Made by a program: the position numbers and the translations under genes | Shown here: positions 35,020 to 46,682 of the stretch, piece by piece | Layout of the letters: every line of letters starts with the position of its first letter | How positions within the stretch are numbered: the first letter of the stretch is position 1 | From: Kordiimonadales bacterium | GTDB taxonomy: Bacteria; Pseudomonadota; Alphaproteobacteria; Sphingomonadales; Kordiimonadaceae | NCBI GenBank assembly: GCA_002401685.1 | Contig: NVTU01000009.1 | Coordinates: forward strand, 1 to 64,000 | Direction: 5' to 3' | Length of the DNA: 64,000 nucleotides | The notes under the pieces: model-generated | Database searches by the model: none | What the model was told of the DNA's origin: nothing | The model's input: only the letters and a program-made list of their open reading frames with translations

Positions 35020-35945
35020 GACTTTGCCTCCACCGGCGGTTTACCTATGCGCTTTATTTCCCATTCAAGCGAAACACCAAATTTATCTTTCACTTGGGCG
35101 CGAACTTCTTCGCCAAGCATCTCAATATCCGTTGCAGTTGCACCGCCGAGATTAATCAAAAAGTTCGTGTGTTTTTCTGAGACTTGCGCATTGCCGATAC
35201 GTTTGCCCCTACACCCTGCTTCGTCAATCAGCTTCCAAGCATGGTGCCCTTCCGGGTTCTTGAACGTACTGCCACCCGTTTGCGTACCGATGGGCTGGCT
35301 GTTTTTCCGCTCATCAATAATGGCGTCCATTTCGCGTTGGATCTCAGCCGCGGCATCATTCTCTAGAATAAAAGAGGCGTTCAGGAAGATAAGGTCTGGG
35401 TCCAGAGAACAGTGTCTGTAGGTGAACCCAAAGGCTTCCAAATCAATCTCGTGAATATGACCAAACCTGTCAATCGCTCGTGCATGGGTTAAAACATCTT
35501 CAACAGCACGGCCGTATGCGCCCGCGTTCATCCGAAGTGCCCCGCCGATTGTCCCCGGCACGCCGACAAGAAATGCCATTCCAGTTAGTCCGTGCTTTTG
35601 GGCGGCCTTGGCAACATGTACATCCATCGCTGCAGCGCCAGCCTTCAACGCCTGCCCCCGAACCTTAATCTCTGAAAAGGATCGCCCGAGCCGTATAACG
35701 ACCCCATCGACGCCCCCGTCCCTAACAAGCAAGTTTGAGCCAACGCCAATAACCGTGATTGGCACGGAACCCGGCAAATGGCGTAGAAAAGTTGCGAGAT
35801 CAGCTTCGTCAGCGGGCTCGAATAATACTTCAGCAGGCCCTCCAGTTCTGAACCAGCTAAGCCTGGCAAGCGCAGCCTCCTTAACCAAACGCCCCTTCAG
35901 ATGCGGCATTTGCTCAAGTGCCGCTTCTAGCATTGATTTGCTCAT
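35016..35945 (-). CDS. murB: UDP-N-acetylenolpyruvoylglucosamine reductase
   Basis: FAD enzyme that reduces enolpyruvyl-UDP-GlcNAc to UDP-MurNAc with NADPH. Visible are [35 protein letters not shown] (FAD binding), [33 protein letters not shown] with the proton-donor Ser, and [13 protein letters not shown]. The short tail after the FAD domain suits the type IIb family. I chose ATG 35945, which overlaps the murC stop (ATGA) and gives 309 residues; the open frame extends into murC. Confidence 0.96.
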   Translation of the reverse strand: MSKSMLEAALEQMPHLKGRLVKEAALARLSWFRTGGPAEVLFEPADEADLATFLRHLPGSVPITVIGVGSNLLVRDGGVDGVVIRLGRSFSEIKVRGQALKAGAAAMDVHVAKAAQKHGLTGMAFLVGVPGTIGGALRMNAGAYGRAVEDVLTHARAIDRFGHIHEIDLEAFGFTYRHCSLDPDLIFLNASFILENDAAAEIQREMDAIIDERKNSQPIGTQTGGSTFKNPEGHHAWKLIDEAGCRGKRIGNAQVSEKHTNFLINLGGATATDIEMLGEEVRAQVKDKFGVSLEWEIKRIGKPPVEAKS

Positions 35946-37360
35946 GGACTTTTCTCCAACTGTGCTCTCAATTGATCTGGCAGGTCGTTCGCCCACAGAG
36001 TAATTGACCCCGCGCCCAAACAAACAACCACATCGCCAGAACTTGCAAGCCGGCCGACCACTGAAGCGAGCTCACCGGCGTCTGAAATTGCTTCAACCAA
36101 ACGGTGCCCGTGTAGCTTAATTCCCTGAACGAGGCTCGCCTGATCCGCGCCTTCAATTGGGCTTTCACCCGCTTCAAATACGGGCGCAACGATAACAGCG
36201 TCGGCGTCGTTGAAGCAGGTACAAAACTCTTCAAATAGGCTTTCTAGGCGTGTGTAACGGTGGGGCTGCACCACGGCAATGACTTGTCCTTCAAACGAGT
36301 CCCGTGCGGCTTTCAGGACCGCAGAAATCTCAACAGGATGATGGCCATAGTCATCATAAATAGTGATGCCTTCAACGACACCTGTTTTGGTGAAGCGCCG
36401 TTTCACACCGGCAAACTTCGCAAATGCCTGCCTCAGCACATCGTCAGCAACATGCATTTCAAGCGCCACAGCAATAGCCGCGAGCGCATTTTGGATATTG
36501 TGATTGCCCGGCATCGGCAAATGAATATCCGCTATGGTGCGGACGCTGTCGTCTGCTTTGCTCCGAGCTTCAACATCAAAAGAAACCGTCCCAGATTTCG
36601 GTCGAATATTGACCGCCCGAACATCAGCTTGTGCTGACAAACCGTAGGTTACAAATTTACGGTTTTGGATATGAGCAATAAGCGCCTGCACTTCAGGGTG
36701 ATCAACGCAAAGAATTGCAGCACCGTAAAAAGGCACACGCTCCAGAAACGTGCGAAACGCTTCTTTTTCAGCTTCAAAAGTGCCGTAGAAGTCTAAATGT
36801 TCGGGATCTAGGTTTGTTACTACGGCTATCGTCGCCGGGAGCTTAACAAAAGTGCCGTCACTTTCGTCCGCCTCAACAACCATCCAATTGCCTTCACCAA
36901 GCCGCGCGTTGGTACCGTAGCTATTGATAATACCGCCGTTGATCACGGTCGGATCAATGCCTGCTTCTTCCAAAACAGCAGCAACCATGGATGTGGTTGT
37001 CGTTTTCCCGTGTGTACCAGCGACAGACACGCACCATTTCAAGCGCATAAGTTCTGCAAGCATTTCGGCTCGTCGAACTACGGGAACACCCCTGTCTTTG
37101 GCCTCCACCACTTCAAGGTTATCCGCGCGGATAGCCGTGGAAACAACAACAACTTGCGCTTCGCCCAAGTTTTCGGCCTTTTGCCCGATAAGGACTTTTA
37201 TACCCAGGCCCTGAAGGCGGGTAACATTGGCATTTTTACTCAGGTCCGAGCCCTGCACGCTGTAGCCTAGGTTATGCAGTACTTCGGCAATGCCAGACAT
37301 ACCAATGCCACCAATGCCGACAAAATGAATTGTGCCAATATCAAAAGGGATACCCTTCAT
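35942..37360 (-). CDS. murC: UDP-N-acetylmuramate--L-alanine ligase
   Basis: First amino-acid ligase of peptidoglycan precursor synthesis. The N-terminal UDP-binding motif is [17 protein letters not shown], the ATP P-loop is [18 protein letters not shown], and [34 protein letters not shown] and [11 protein letters not shown] are the conserved Mur ligase segments. 472 residues. It overlaps murG and murB by four bases on either side. Confidence 0.97.
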   Translation of the reverse strand: MKGIPFDIGTIHFVGIGGIGMSGIAEVLHNLGYSVQGSDLSKNANVTRLQGLGIKVLIGQKAENLGEAQVVVVSTAIRADNLEVVEAKDRGVPVVRRAEMLAELMRLKWCVSVAGTHGKTTTTSMVAAVLEEAGIDPTVINGGIINSYGTNARLGEGNWMVVEADESDGTFVKLPATIAVVTNLDPEHLDFYGTFEAEKEAFRTFLERVPFYGAAILCVDHPEVQALIAHIQNRKFVTYGLSAQADVRAVNIRPKSGTVSFDVEARSKADDSVRTIADIHLPMPGNHNIQNALAAIAVALEMHVADDVLRQAFAKFAGVKRRFTKTGVVEGITIYDDYGHHPVEISAVLKAARDSFEGQVIAVVQPHRYTRLESLFEEFCTCFNDADAVIVAPVFEAGESPIEGADQASLVQGIKLHGHRLVEAISDAGELASVVGRLASSGDVVVCLGAGSITLWANDLPDQLRAQLEKSP

Positions 37361-38469
37361 TCTACCGCCTTTCCATTTTCAGAGACTTCCATAATTATGT
37401 CTGAAAGGTTTTGTGCCGCATCCAACCGCGCGATTGAGCGCATACCATCGGACCAACTCCTTAGTTCCCCAAGGTCTTCAAACAGACGCTCGAGCTTTCG
37501 AGCAAGCGCCTCAGGGCAAAAATCTTCCTCTTTGATGATAATGCCACCGCCAGCCTCTCGGATAATCTCAGCATTTGCGGTTTGGTGGTCATCCGCAGCT
37601 ATTGCGAGAGGGACCAATATTGCAGGCCGCCCCATCGCTGTTAGTTCAGCAAGGGTTGAGGCGCCCGAACGACATATTACCAGCTGCGTGCGAAGCAGTA
37701 TTTTGCTCACGTCGTCAAAATAACTCGCGACCTCGGCCTGAACACCACCTTCTTTGTATAATTGCCTAGCTCGTTCAATATCCTCCGGCCGGGCTTGGTG
37801 AACTACATCCAAACGAGATCTAAATTCCTCCGATAACAATAGGATTGCTTCAGGTACGACGTCGGTCAATATTCTTGCGCCCTGGCTACCGCCAAGCACA
37901 AATACCCGGATTGTCCCCAGCCCAAAAGGTGTCGCATAGGCGATATTAGCGGATTTTGCTATTGTGGAACGGACAGGATTTCCAGTGACACGACTATGTA
38001 CCTCAGCAGGCACCCGCTTGGTACCATCCACACTAAGCGCGACCATTTTCGCCCATTTGGCCATGTATCTGTTAACCCGTCCAAGCACTGCATTCTGTTC
38101 ATGCAAAACATAGGGCACACCTAGGCTTCTCGCCGCTAGAACTGCAGGCAATGACGGATACCCACCAAAGCCAATAACCACCGACGGTCGTTTCTTCTTA
38201 AATGCGCGCCGAACCTGCAACGTGCTCGACGCTATACTCAGCACAGATCTCAGTTTACCGATTAGGCCGCCACCTGTGGCCCCTTTGGCGTTGAGAACCA
38301 TCCTATCCGTATCGCGCATAAAGCTTCCGATAGCAGCGCCTCTTGTATCAGTCACCAGCGAAACACTATGTCCGTTGGTGGTTAGCACATCTGCCAATGC
38401 TTCTGCCGGGCTCATATGTCCGCCCGTCCCACCAGTGGCCAATACGATATGTAAAGAAAAGCCGCTCAT
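37357..38469 (-). CDS. murG: UDP-GlcNAc:lipid I N-acetylglucosaminyltransferase
   Basis: Peripheral membrane GT28 enzyme that makes lipid II. The N-terminal lipid I/phosphate loop is [14 protein letters not shown], followed by [27 protein letters not shown], the second G-loop [11 protein letters not shown] and [22 protein letters not shown], which holds the UDP-GlcNAc site. The ATG at 38469 overlaps the ftsW stop (ATGA), giving 370 residues; the ATG at 38484 is inside ftsW and less likely. Confidence 0.97.
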   Translation of the reverse strand: MSGFSLHIVLATGGTGGHMSPAEALADVLTTNGHSVSLVTDTRGAAIGSFMRDTDRMVLNAKGATGGGLIGKLRSVLSIASSTLQVRRAFKKKRPSVVIGFGGYPSLPAVLAARSLGVPYVLHEQNAVLGRVNRYMAKWAKMVALSVDGTKRVPAEVHSRVTGNPVRSTIAKSANIAYATPFGLGTIRVFVLGGSQGARILTDVVPEAILLLSEEFRSRLDVVHQARPEDIERARQLYKEGGVQAEVASYFDDVSKILLRTQLVICRSGASTLAELTAMGRPAILVPLAIAADDHQTANAEIIREAGGGIIIKEEDFCPEALARKLERLFEDLGELRSWSDGMRSIARLDAAQNLSDIIMEVSENGKAVE

Positions 38470-39617
38470 TCTGCAGCCTTCCATCCAACAGGATCTTGGC
38501 GTGCCTGAATAAATCTATTACGTCGGGTAAGAGCCAGGACCATACCCATTCCAATCGCGAGCGCCAACATAGAGGAGCCTCCATATGAGATGAACGGCAG
38601 TGTCATACCCTTATTGGGTAGCAAATTCACGTTTACGCCAATATTGATGAGCACTTGTACACCGAACTGCATGATCAAACCGGCGGCGGCCAATAGCCTG
38701 AATGGATTTTCTTCCTGTAGCAAATTGGCAAGCCCACGCATAACAATGCCAGCAAAGAGAAAAATCAACATCACGCCAGCCACGGCACCCAGCTCCTCGC
38801 CTACTACAGCGAAAATGAAATCGGTATGAGCATCTGGCAACGCTACTTTTACAACGCCCTCGCCTGGGCCTTTCCCAAGCAAGCCGCCAGAACCAAACGC
38901 ATCACGAGCCAAATCAATTTGGTACGTATCTTGACCGGAAGGAAACAGAAAAGCATTTATACGTTTCTCAACGTGATCAACCGTCGCATAGGCAATTCCC
39001 AACCCCAATAGCCCAATAGAACCAGCAACGATTAGGCCCGCGATTGGCAATCCGGCAAGGGCCATCTGAGCAAACCAGATAGCACTAATAAGTACGGATT
39101 GCCCAAAATCCGGCTGCAACACAAGCAGTCCGATTACGACAATATAGAGACCCGTAGCTATTTGTTTGGCGGGAATTTTAACGCCATTCAAATTGGCAGA
39201 TAGAAGCCATGCTGTAACCACAACAAAAAATGGTTTCAAAAACTCACTGGGCTGGAGGCCGATACCACCAAAACGTAGTTGTCTGGTCGCACCTTTTGCG
39301 ACATCTCCAAAGAACAGTGTGGCCACCACCAAAATAAGAGCAATAGGAAAGGCTATGACAGCGACCCGGCGCACTTGCTTTGTAGATAACATGGAAAAGA
39401 CGAGCAATGCACAAATCGACAGACCTAGAAATACGCCCTGCCTTTTTACGAAATGCCAAGTATCTAGCTTCAGTTTCTCAGCCACAGCTGGACTAGCCGT
39501 CATAGCGAGCCAAAGCCCCAGCACCATCAATGCAAGGATCATCAGCAACATCCAGCGATCAACCGTCCACCACCAACGGGACAGAACCGAATTGTCACTA
39601 CGGGACAGCCCGATCAT
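38466..39617 (-). CDS. ftsW: Septal peptidoglycan polymerase FtsW (SEDS family)
   Basis: Polytopic SEDS glycosyltransferase that polymerises lipid II at the septum with FtsI. About ten membrane segments. Conserved features are RFGGIGLQPSEFLKP, LQPDFGQSVLI, the Asp-containing extracellular loop ALPDAHTDFIFAVVGEELG, and the C-terminal GMTLPFISYGGSSMLALAIG. 383 residues. It lies between murD and murG with four-base overlaps on both sides. Confidence 0.97.
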   Translation of the reverse strand: MIGLSRSDNSVLSRWWWTVDRWMLLMILALMVLGLWLAMTASPAVAEKLKLDTWHFVKRQGVFLGLSICALLVFSMLSTKQVRRVAVIAFPIALILVVATLFFGDVAKGATRQLRFGGIGLQPSEFLKPFFVVVTAWLLSANLNGVKIPAKQIATGLYIVVIGLLVLQPDFGQSVLISAIWFAQMALAGLPIAGLIVAGSIGLLGLGIAYATVDHVEKRINAFLFPSGQDTYQIDLARDAFGSGGLLGKGPGEGVVKVALPDAHTDFIFAVVGEELGAVAGVMLIFLFAGIVMRGLANLLQEENPFRLLAAAGLIMQFGVQVLINIGVNVNLLPNKGMTLPFISYGGSSMLALAIGMGMVLALTRRNRFIQARQDPVGWKAAE

Positions 39618-40990
39618 TGCTCCAATCTCCCGTTTTTATCTGATGCAACAAAATCGGCGACCAGACGGGTGAAAACCTCGCCTCTAGCCTCAAAATCTGA
39701 ATATTGGTCAAAAGCTGTGCAAGCAGGAGATAACAATATCGTCTCACCCGGCTTAGCCTTCTCACACGCTGCCCGAAATGCCGTACCTAAATCGCTGTAA
39801 ACTGCGCTGTTGGATGCAGGTAAATCCTCGACCAACTGATGGGCAGCCTCACCAATAAAATAGCTGTTTTTTACAGTTGGAAGATACGGCAACAGTCCGG
39901 CAAAGGACTTTTCTTTAGCACGACCGCCTGCAATCCAATGAATGTTACTGAACGATGCAAGCGCGCGGGCTGCGGCTTCACTATTCGTCGCTTTTGAATC
40001 GTTAACAAAGCGAACACCTCCGGTTTCACCAACTGTTTGTTGGCGATGTGCCAGTCCTGCAAAGCTACGAAGCCCTGCGAGAATTTCAGCCCTCCCCAAG
40101 CCCAATGTTCGACAAGCGGCATAGGCGGCAGCAGCATTTTGCCAATTATGCTTACCTTGCAATGCCTGCACCGAAGATATGTCACCTACCTCTATGGTTT
40201 CGCCGCTCGAGCCGTCAAATAACACACCGTTTTCTACAAAAATACCGCCAGAGACATTGCTATAACCAGAGACCCTGATTGTTTGCGGTCCCAATTCTTG
40301 CGCCAAGGCTCGGCCTGAGGCGTCATCAACTCCAATGATGGCCGTACCGTCGTCTTTTTGCATCTGAAATAACTTGGTTTTTGCTTTGAAGTAATTTTCA
40401 AAATCACCATGACGGTCAAGGTGATCTGGCGAGACGTTTAGAAGAACAGCTACATCCGCACGAATTGATTGTGTCAGGTCCAGCTGAAAAGACGACAGTT
40501 CAAAAACATAGGCTCCGCCCGGCGTCAACGGATCGAGTGCAAGAACGCCGGTTCCAATGTTACCTCCAACCACACTCGGGACCCGGCATGCCGACAAAAC
40601 ATGTCCGATAAGCACGGATGTAGTTGACTTGCCGTTGGTTCCGGTGACAGCGATCAACTTATGGTCTGCCAGCTCATCCCGAGCGGCTTCAAAGACATCA
40701 AGATCACTTATCAAAGGTGTATTTGTAATCGTTGCCTTTTTCACTATTTCATGAGGCGCAGGATGCGTAAGTGGGACCCCAGGGGCAAGCAGAAGAGCAT
40801 CCAACTCTGAAAAGTCATAGGCATATAAGTCTTCGCAATTCGCAGGTACTTCCGTCCGCTTATTTTGGTCGTCGTCCCACGCCCTAACAATAGCGCCAGA
40901 TGCCGACAGGGCACGCACAGCGGCAAGGCCTGTACGTGCAAGCCCAAACACCCCAATAGTTTTACCTCTATATTTCTGCGCGGTTATCAA
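39614..40990 (-). CDS. murD: UDP-N-acetylmuramoyl-L-alanine--D-glutamate ligase
   Basis: Adds D-glutamate to UDP-MurNAc-Ala. IGVFGLARTGLAAVRAL is the UDP-binding loop, AVTGTNGKSTTSVLIGHVL the ATP loop, with VVGGNIGTGVL, LELSSFQLD-like FELSSFQLDLT, VLLNVSPDHLDRH and FVNDSKATNSEAA all present. 458 residues. The TTG start at 40990 uses an AGG that overlaps the end of mraY. The stop overlaps the ftsW start. Confidence 0.96.
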   Translation of the reverse strand: MITAQKYRGKTIGVFGLARTGLAAVRALSASGAIVRAWDDDQNKRTEVPANCEDLYAYDFSELDALLLAPGVPLTHPAPHEIVKKATITNTPLISDLDVFEAARDELADHKLIAVTGTNGKSTTSVLIGHVLSACRVPSVVGGNIGTGVLALDPLTPGGAYVFELSSFQLDLTQSIRADVAVLLNVSPDHLDRHGDFENYFKAKTKLFQMQKDDGTAIIGVDDASGRALAQELGPQTIRVSGYSNVSGGIFVENGVLFDGSSGETIEVGDISSVQALQGKHNWQNAAAAYAACRTLGLGRAEILAGLRSFAGLAHRQQTVGETGGVRFVNDSKATNSEAAARALASFSNIHWIAGGRAKEKSFAGLLPYLPTVKNSYFIGEAAHQLVEDLPASNSAVYSDLGTAFRAACEKAKPGETILLSPACTAFDQYSDFEARGEVFTRLVADFVASDKNGRLEQ

Positions 40991-40995
40991 GCGTA

Positions 40996-42063
40996 TTACC
41001 TAAGCTTCAAAGTTGCCAAGCCAACAATGGCAAGCACAAGAGCAATGATCCAAAACCGAATTACAATAGTAGGTTCTGCCCAACCTTTTTCTTCGTAGTG
41101 GTGGTGAAGTGGGGCCATGCGAAACACGCGTTTACCGGTAAGTTTGAACGAAACCACTTGGACAATCACAGAGATAGTTTCCAACCAAAACAAGCCACCG
41201 ATAATTCCAAGAACTATCTCATGTTTGGTGATCACCGCGACTGTCCCAAGCATACCGCCGAGCGCAAGAGACCCTGTATCTCCCATAAACACCATCGCGG
41301 GCGGCGCATTGAACCAAAGAAACCCAATACCCGCGCCAATCACAGCACCGCATAAAACAGCTAGTTCACCTGAACCCGCCACATAAGGGACGCCCAAATA
41401 TTCGGTGTAAACGGTGCTACCCACCATATAGGCAATAAAACCAAAAGCGCTGGCAGCAATGATAACAGGTACAATAGCGAGGCCGTCTAACCCGTCCGTC
41501 AAATTGACGGCGTTACCAGCCCAAACCATCACAAGCATAATGAACGGGATATAAAAGACACCCAAGTTCACAAGGAAATTCTTGGCAAACGGTAAGCCGA
41601 GATTGGTCCCGTCCATTCCGGCTAAGAACCAAGATACACCGCCTGCAATAGCAAACTCCAAAACCAGACGCACCTTACCCGACAGGCCGCCTGAGGATGA
41701 ACGCCGCGTTACTTTCATATAATCGTCGGCAAAGCCAATTGCGCCAAAACCAAGAGTGACAGTGAGCACAGCCCATACGTAGGGGTTGCTCAAGTCCGCC
41801 CACAGCAAGGTCGATACGCCTAAACCAAGGAGGATCATAAAACCGCCCATAGTCGGCGTGCCTGCTTTGGCAATGATGTGACTTTGTGGGCCATCTTCAC
41901 GAATGGGCTGTCCTTGCCCCTGCTTCGCCTTAAGCCACCGGATAATACTGGGACCAAAGACAAAACAAATTATCATCGCGGTCAAAACAGCACCGCCTGT
42001 CCTAAACGTCAAATAGCGGAAGAGATTAAAAGCCCCGCCCTCATCTGCCAGCCAATATAACAT
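40996..42063 (-). CDS. mraY: Phospho-N-acetylmuramoyl-pentapeptide-transferase
   Basis: Ten-helix membrane enzyme that moves phospho-MurNAc-pentapeptide onto undecaprenyl phosphate, giving lipid I. The catalytic signatures are [30 protein letters not shown]-type ([10 protein letters not shown]), [14 protein letters not shown] and [13 protein letters not shown], then [15 protein letters not shown]. 355 residues from ATG 42063, which has AAGGAG 7 bases upstream. The frame opens further back at 42138, inside murF. Confidence 0.97.
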   Translation of the reverse strand: MLYWLADEGGAFNLFRYLTFRTGGAVLTAMIICFVFGPSIIRWLKAKQGQGQPIREDGPQSHIIAKAGTPTMGGFMILLGLGVSTLLWADLSNPYVWAVLTVTLGFGAIGFADDYMKVTRRSSSGGLSGKVRLVLEFAIAGGVSWFLAGMDGTNLGLPFAKNFLVNLGVFYIPFIMLVMVWAGNAVNLTDGLDGLAIVPVIIAASAFGFIAYMVGSTVYTEYLGVPYVAGSGELAVLCGAVIGAGIGFLWFNAPPAMVFMGDTGSLALGGMLGTVAVITKHEIVLGIIGGLFWLETISVIVQVVSFKLTGKRVFRMAPLHHHYEEKGWAEPTIVIRFWIIALVLAIVGLATLKLR

Positions 42064-42073
42064 TAAATACTCC

Positions 42074-43531
42074 TTACCGTCCGCTTGCGGCAAACTGGGC
42101 CGAGCGCTTGGTATCAAAAGCCATCGGCGTTTCGTCATTACTTATTTCGAGCATTCCGCGTACAAGCTCATGCAAGCCTGCACTATTAGCGCCCTTCACC
42201 ATCACCGCATCTCCGTGACCAAGCTCAGCCATAAGCCGGCCTGCGGAATTCGTGGGGTCATTCCAGCGCAAGACCTCGACGCCGGCGGCTTCCCCAACAG
42301 CAGCCATTTGGTCGCCGAAAGAAATTATTTTAGTGACATTGAACTGCTGCATATCGCGCACGAGAGAAAAATGAATTTCTTCACTTTTGCTACCGAGATC
42401 TTGCATATCTGAAAGCACAGCCACGCGATTCCCATTTTCGGAAACTTGCGTTAATGATAGCCTACGCAGCGCGGCCCTCACGCTAAGCGGATTAGCATTA
42501 TAACTATCATCTAGAAGCGTCGCTTTACCCTTCAACAGAGACAATTCGTGCGCCCTACCCCGGCCCGGTTCCGCTTCAAGCCCAGCCAAAGCCAGAGCGG
42601 CCTGCCCAAGATCAGCATCAGCCGCTTTAACAGCAGCAAGAACCAGCAAGCTATTCAATACCCACTCGCGACCGGGCTGTGCGATTTTGTAGGTCACCAG
42701 CGTACCGAAAATATCGGCTGTTAGGCATGTACAATTGTGTTTCTCAGTCATACGGATCGGGCGTACATCAGCTTTTTCAAGCACAGACACTGTAATGGCT
42801 GTTACCCCCGTGTCGCTGGCGCGCCGTATAAGGTCAAGACCATGGTCATGGTCAATCCCGATAACAGCCATCCCACCAGGGCAAATACTACTGAACAAAC
42901 TGGCCTTTTCGCCGACGATGCTTTTTTCATCTGGGAAGTTGCCCACGTGAGCGCCGCCTACGGCTGTAATCACCGCGACATCAGGCCGTACAGAGGCGCC
43001 GCCGCGAGCGATCTCCCCTGCCGCACTCATTCCAATTTCAAACACGCCATACCGCGCATTCCGAGGCATCCGCGCCAGGGAAAGAGGTACACCCACATGG
43101 TTATTGAAACTTTTAACGCTTGCATGTGTGGTACCCACATTTTCAAGTGACTGGCGCAGCGCCTGAACAACTGTCGTTTTGCCCGCGCTTCCGGTAACAC
43201 CAATTATTTTAGCTGGTGCTCTATTTCGCGAATGGAAAGCCATTGCAGCTAATGCAGCTTCACTATCTTTTACACGCACTAAACGCAGATCGTCCTTCTC
43301 CACACCCGGCACATCACCGCACACGATTGCCGCCGCAGCGCCATTTTCAAGCGCGCTCCGAACAAAAGCATGCCCGTCCGTCGTGCCGCCTTTGAGAGCA
43401 ATAAACAAGTCACCAGGTAGGACGTCCCGACTGTCCGTTTGCAGACCGTCGGCGAACCAGGGCCGGGCCGTCACCGCATCACATGCCGACGCGAGTTCTG
43501 CTGAAGTCCATAGGGGGTCTTGAATTTGCAT
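42074..43531 (-). CDS. murF: UDP-N-acetylmuramoyl-tripeptide--D-alanyl-D-alanine ligase
   Basis: Adds the D-Ala-D-Ala dipeptide to the tripeptide precursor. The ATP loop is [14 protein letters not shown], with the N-terminal substrate domain ([16 protein letters not shown]). [42 protein letters not shown] and [15 protein letters not shown] follow. The loop reads GSAGKT where the commonest form is GSxGKT. 485 residues. It begins two bases after the murE stop. It needs D-Ala-D-Ala, whose ligase gene is not in this window. Confidence 0.96.
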   Translation of the reverse strand: MQIQDPLWTSAELASACDAVTARPWFADGLQTDSRDVLPGDLFIALKGGTTDGHAFVRSALENGAAAAIVCGDVPGVEKDDLRLVRVKDSEAALAAMAFHSRNRAPAKIIGVTGSAGKTTVVQALRQSLENVGTTHASVKSFNNHVGVPLSLARMPRNARYGVFEIGMSAAGEIARGGASVRPDVAVITAVGGAHVGNFPDEKSIVGEKASLFSSICPGGMAVIGIDHDHGLDLIRRASDTGVTAITVSVLEKADVRPIRMTEKHNCTCLTADIFGTLVTYKIAQPGREWVLNSLLVLAAVKAADADLGQAALALAGLEAEPGRGRAHELSLLKGKATLLDDSYNANPLSVRAALRRLSLTQVSENGNRVAVLSDMQDLGSKSEEIHFSLVRDMQQFNVTKIISFGDQMAAVGEAAGVEVLRWNDPTNSAGRLMAELGHGDAVMVKGANSAGLHELVRGMLEISNDETPMAFDTKRSAQFAASGR

Positions 43532-43533
43532 AG

Positions 43534-44994
43534 CTAGCCAAACTCCTTAGTGGTACCCGAGCCAATAAGCTCCGCAACGGTACGAATATCCGAAAAAGGA
43601 ATTATTTCATCGCCGACAATTTGGCCCTCTTCATGGCCTTTACCAGCAACCACCAAAATATCACCGCATTTCATGAAAGAAATTGCAGTTTCAATAGCAT
43701 TTTTGCGACCAGAAAGCTCTACAGCGCCTGGTGCGGCTTTCATAATTTCTGAGCGGATCTCGCCCGCGCTCTCGCTTCGAGGGTTGTCGTCCGTAACGTA
43801 AACACAGTCAGCAAGGCGGGTAGCAATTGCCCCCATTTGAGGGCGTTTACCGACGTCCCTGTCACCACCGCATCCGAAGACCACATGCAATTGCTTGGGG
43901 TTATGAGATCGCGCTGCTTTAAGCACGGTCGCGAGACCATCAGGGGTGTGAGCATAATCCACATATACACCGCCGCCGGTCGAGGTCTCGCCCATGAACT
44001 CCATGCGACCAGGAACGCCTTTTAGACTCGCTAGCGCACAAAATACTTCAGAGGGCGTGCCGTTCGTGGCAATAACGAGGCCCGCCGCCAACAACGCGTT
44101 TTCCGCTTGAAACCCACCGATAAGTGGCAGTTCGATATCATAGCGCGCGCCTTCGTATCTCACACATAAGGTTTGGCCGGCAGCTATAACTTCTTGACGA
44201 ATAAGCCGAATAGAAGCTTCCTCGCCGCAGCCAACACTAAGCCTGGTTATGCCCCTCGCCCAAACAATATCATCAAGATCGCTGCCGCGACGGTTGTCGG
44301 TATTGATTACCGCAGTATCTCCGGGGCCGATCAGCTCACCAAAAAGCCGGGCCTTTGCATAGAAGTACCCCTGCTCATTCTTATGGTAATCCATATGATC
44401 CCGAGACAGGTTTGTAAATGCAGCGGCTTGCAACTGCACCCCGTCCAAGCGGCGCTGGTCCAACCCGTGACTAGATGCTTCCAAAGCGGCATGGTCTACC
44501 CCTGCATCGGAGAGTTCTCGTAAAACTTTGTGTAGCTGCATCGGATCTGGGGTGGTTAAACCACCTTCATGATTAACATCTCTAGATCTGACGCCAAGTG
44601 TGCCGATGCTCGCAGCGTTTTTGCCAAGAGCCTGCCATATTTGCCTGGTGAAGTCCGCAACGGATGTTTTGCCATTCGTGCCAGTAATAGCCACCGCTGT
44701 GCTCGGCTGACCGTCATAAAAGCGTGCTGAAAATTCTGCGTACCGTTTACGCGGGTTGCGGTCTTCTACGACCGGCACGCCAAGATCAAGCGCTAAACCC
44801 GGAGTGGTCAATATCGCTGCAGCCCCCGCCTTAACGGCGTCGGCAATAAAATCACGCCCGTCGATGTTACTGCCAGGTAACGCAACGAACAGGTCGCCTG
44901 CGCGTACGTTTCTACTGTCGGCAGTCAAACCGGTAATGTCCACGGCCCAATTAGCCCTGTTCCCACCAATTAGCTCTGCAAGCGAAACGCTCAT
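43534..44994 (-). CDS. murE: UDP-MurNAc-L-Ala-D-Glu--meso-diaminopimelate ligase
   Basis: Adds the third peptide residue. The DDNPRSE motif (VYVTDDNPRSES) selects meso-diaminopimelate rather than lysine, as expected for a Gram-negative. Other stretches are GLTADSRNVRAGDLFVALPG, ITGTNGKTSVADFTRQIW, TTPDPMQLHKVL, LEASSHGLDQRRLDG and VDYAHTPDGLATVLKAA. 486 residues. It starts 5 bases after the ftsI stop. Confidence 0.97.
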   Translation of the reverse strand: MSVSLAELIGGNRANWAVDITGLTADSRNVRAGDLFVALPGSNIDGRDFIADAVKAGAAAILTTPGLALDLGVPVVEDRNPRKRYAEFSARFYDGQPSTAVAITGTNGKTSVADFTRQIWQALGKNAASIGTLGVRSRDVNHEGGLTTPDPMQLHKVLRELSDAGVDHAALEASSHGLDQRRLDGVQLQAAAFTNLSRDHMDYHKNEQGYFYAKARLFGELIGPGDTAVINTDNRRGSDLDDIVWARGITRLSVGCGEEASIRLIRQEVIAAGQTLCVRYEGARYDIELPLIGGFQAENALLAAGLVIATNGTPSEVFCALASLKGVPGRMEFMGETSTGGGVYVDYAHTPDGLATVLKAARSHNPKQLHVVFGCGGDRDVGKRPQMGAIATRLADCVYVTDDNPRSESAGEIRSEIMKAAPGAVELSGRKNAIETAISFMKCGDILVVAGKGHEEGQIVGDEIIPFSDIRTVAELIGSGTTKEFG

Positions 44995-44999
44995 TTTGT

Positions 45000-46682
45000 C
45001 TACTCTTCAATCATCAGCGATACAGTCTCATAGAGAGATGCATCTTCCTTTTTTGGCGCAACACCAAGAAGCGGCGCTGTCCTTGCAATTACCGATTTTA
45101 CTACAGGAGCCGCGACCCAACCACCGCCGGAAAAACCAAAAGTCTTCTTTGTTCCTTTAGGCTGATCAAGAAGAGCGAAAACCACATACTGAGGATCGTC
45201 CATGGGGAACACGCCTACGAAAGAAGATATCTTCGCTTTACGGTCATAACCGCCGACGACACTAATATTTGCAGTTCCTGTTTTTCCTCCGACACGGTAG
45301 CCAACGGCATTCGCATACCTGCCGGTTCCTTTAGTCACAACCATCCGCATCAATTGCCTGATTTTACGACTAGTGGACGGCTTGATAACGCGTTTACCTT
45401 CCTGCCAGCCTTCAGAGTTATGGATCAGTGTGGCAGGAACAAGACGGCCGCCATTCACCATTGCTGCAATTCCGGTAGACAATTGAAGCGGACTAACCGC
45501 AATGCCGTGCCCATACGCGACTGTCATAGTCGCCGCTTTGCCCCAAGTGGGCGGCAGCTGAGGGACGCCAACGGCAGTAAGCTCAATGCTGGGCCGTTCC
45601 AACAGCCCTAGGCTTCCCAGAAATTCTTGCTGGCGCTCTTTACCAATTTCCAGTGCAATCTGGGCAGAGCCAATATTTGACGAATAAGTATAGATCTCCG
45701 GCACCGTTAGTATGCGGTTTTTCGGATGATCATCTCTAATCGAAAAGCGGCCGACACGCAGCGGCTTAGTGGCATCGAAGCTGTCGGTAAGGTCAATAGT
45801 TCCCTGATCCAGCGCATTAGCTAACGTAAACGTTTTGAACGTTGACCCAAGTTCATAGACACCTTGCGCAGCGCGGTTAAACCGCGCGCCCTCCACAGTG
45901 GACTTAATTTCCGCCGGGTCGAAGTCCGGCAAGGACACCATTGCAAGGACTTCCCCCGTATTCACGTCCATCACTAGACCAGCAGCGCCCTTCGCCTGAA
46001 AGGCATTCATCGCGGCCCGCAGCTCATAAGTAAGCGCATATTGGACCCTAATATCCAAGGACAGCCGAATAGCGTCCTGTGTTTGGTCAGTTTGCGACAA
46101 CCGATAGTCTAAAAAGCCTTCAATTCCACGTCGACCTTTACCGTCCACATCAACAAAACCGAGCACATGAGAGGCAAGCCTGCCGTGTGGGTATATCCGC
46201 TCTTCATCCTCTAAAAATTCGAATGCAGGATTTCCGAGCGCATTGATCGCCCATTTCTGGTTCGGCGTTAACTGCCGTGCCAATTCGACGTACCCTTTTT
46301 TACCAACAAGTTGAGAATGAATTTTTTCATAGGAAAGGTGAGGTAAAATTTCGACAAGTTGCCGCGCTGCAACAACTGGGTCCTGCACCTTGAACCGGTC
46401 CGCCTGAAGCAACGTAGACGGCAAACTTGTGGCCAATATCTCTCCATTGCGATCGAGGATGTCAGCCCGGCCATATTGAACAGGCTCAACTACAATATCA
46501 AGCGCCAGACTTTGTTCAACTGCGCCGGAACGAACACCAAGTTCGACTGTGCGCGCAGCGGTAACCAAGAAGGCAAGCAAGAAAACAAAGACTGCGACTT
46601 TCAGGCGATTGTGTGCGAGACGGATTCCGCTAATATTGCGGTCAGCGTGCGGAGTAGAAACATTTACGTATGCCGCATTCAT
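45000..46682 (-). CDS. ftsI: Septal transpeptidase FtsI (PBP3, class B)
   Basis: Membrane-anchored class B penicillin-binding protein that cross-links septal peptidoglycan with FtsW. One N-terminal membrane segment (VAVFVFLLAFLVTAARTV) is followed by a PBP dimerisation domain and then the transpeptidase domain. The catalytic motifs are STFK (Ser280), SSN (334-336) and KTG (457-459). RGRADILDRNGEILATSLP-type start of the pedestal domain (GRADILDRNGEILA) is clear. 560 residues. The ATG overlaps the ftsL stop by four bases. Confidence 0.96.
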   Translation of the reverse strand: MNAAYVNVSTPHADRNISGIRLAHNRLKVAVFVFLLAFLVTAARTVELGVRSGAVEQSLALDIVVEPVQYGRADILDRNGEILATSLPSTLLQADRFKVQDPVVAARQLVEILPHLSYEKIHSQLVGKKGYVELARQLTPNQKWAINALGNPAFEFLEDEERIYPHGRLASHVLGFVDVDGKGRRGIEGFLDYRLSQTDQTQDAIRLSLDIRVQYALTYELRAAMNAFQAKGAAGLVMDVNTGEVLAMVSLPDFDPAEIKSTVEGARFNRAAQGVYELGSTFKTFTLANALDQGTIDLTDSFDATKPLRVGRFSIRDDHPKNRILTVPEIYTYSSNIGSAQIALEIGKERQQEFLGSLGLLERPSIELTAVGVPQLPPTWGKAATMTVAYGHGIAVSPLQLSTGIAAMVNGGRLVPATLIHNSEGWQEGKRVIKPSTSRKIRQLMRMVVTKGTGRYANAVGYRVGGKTGTANISVVGGYDRKAKISSFVGVFPMDDPQYVVFALLDQPKGTKKTFGFSGGGWVAAPVVKSVIARTAPLLGVAPKKEDASLYETVSLMIEE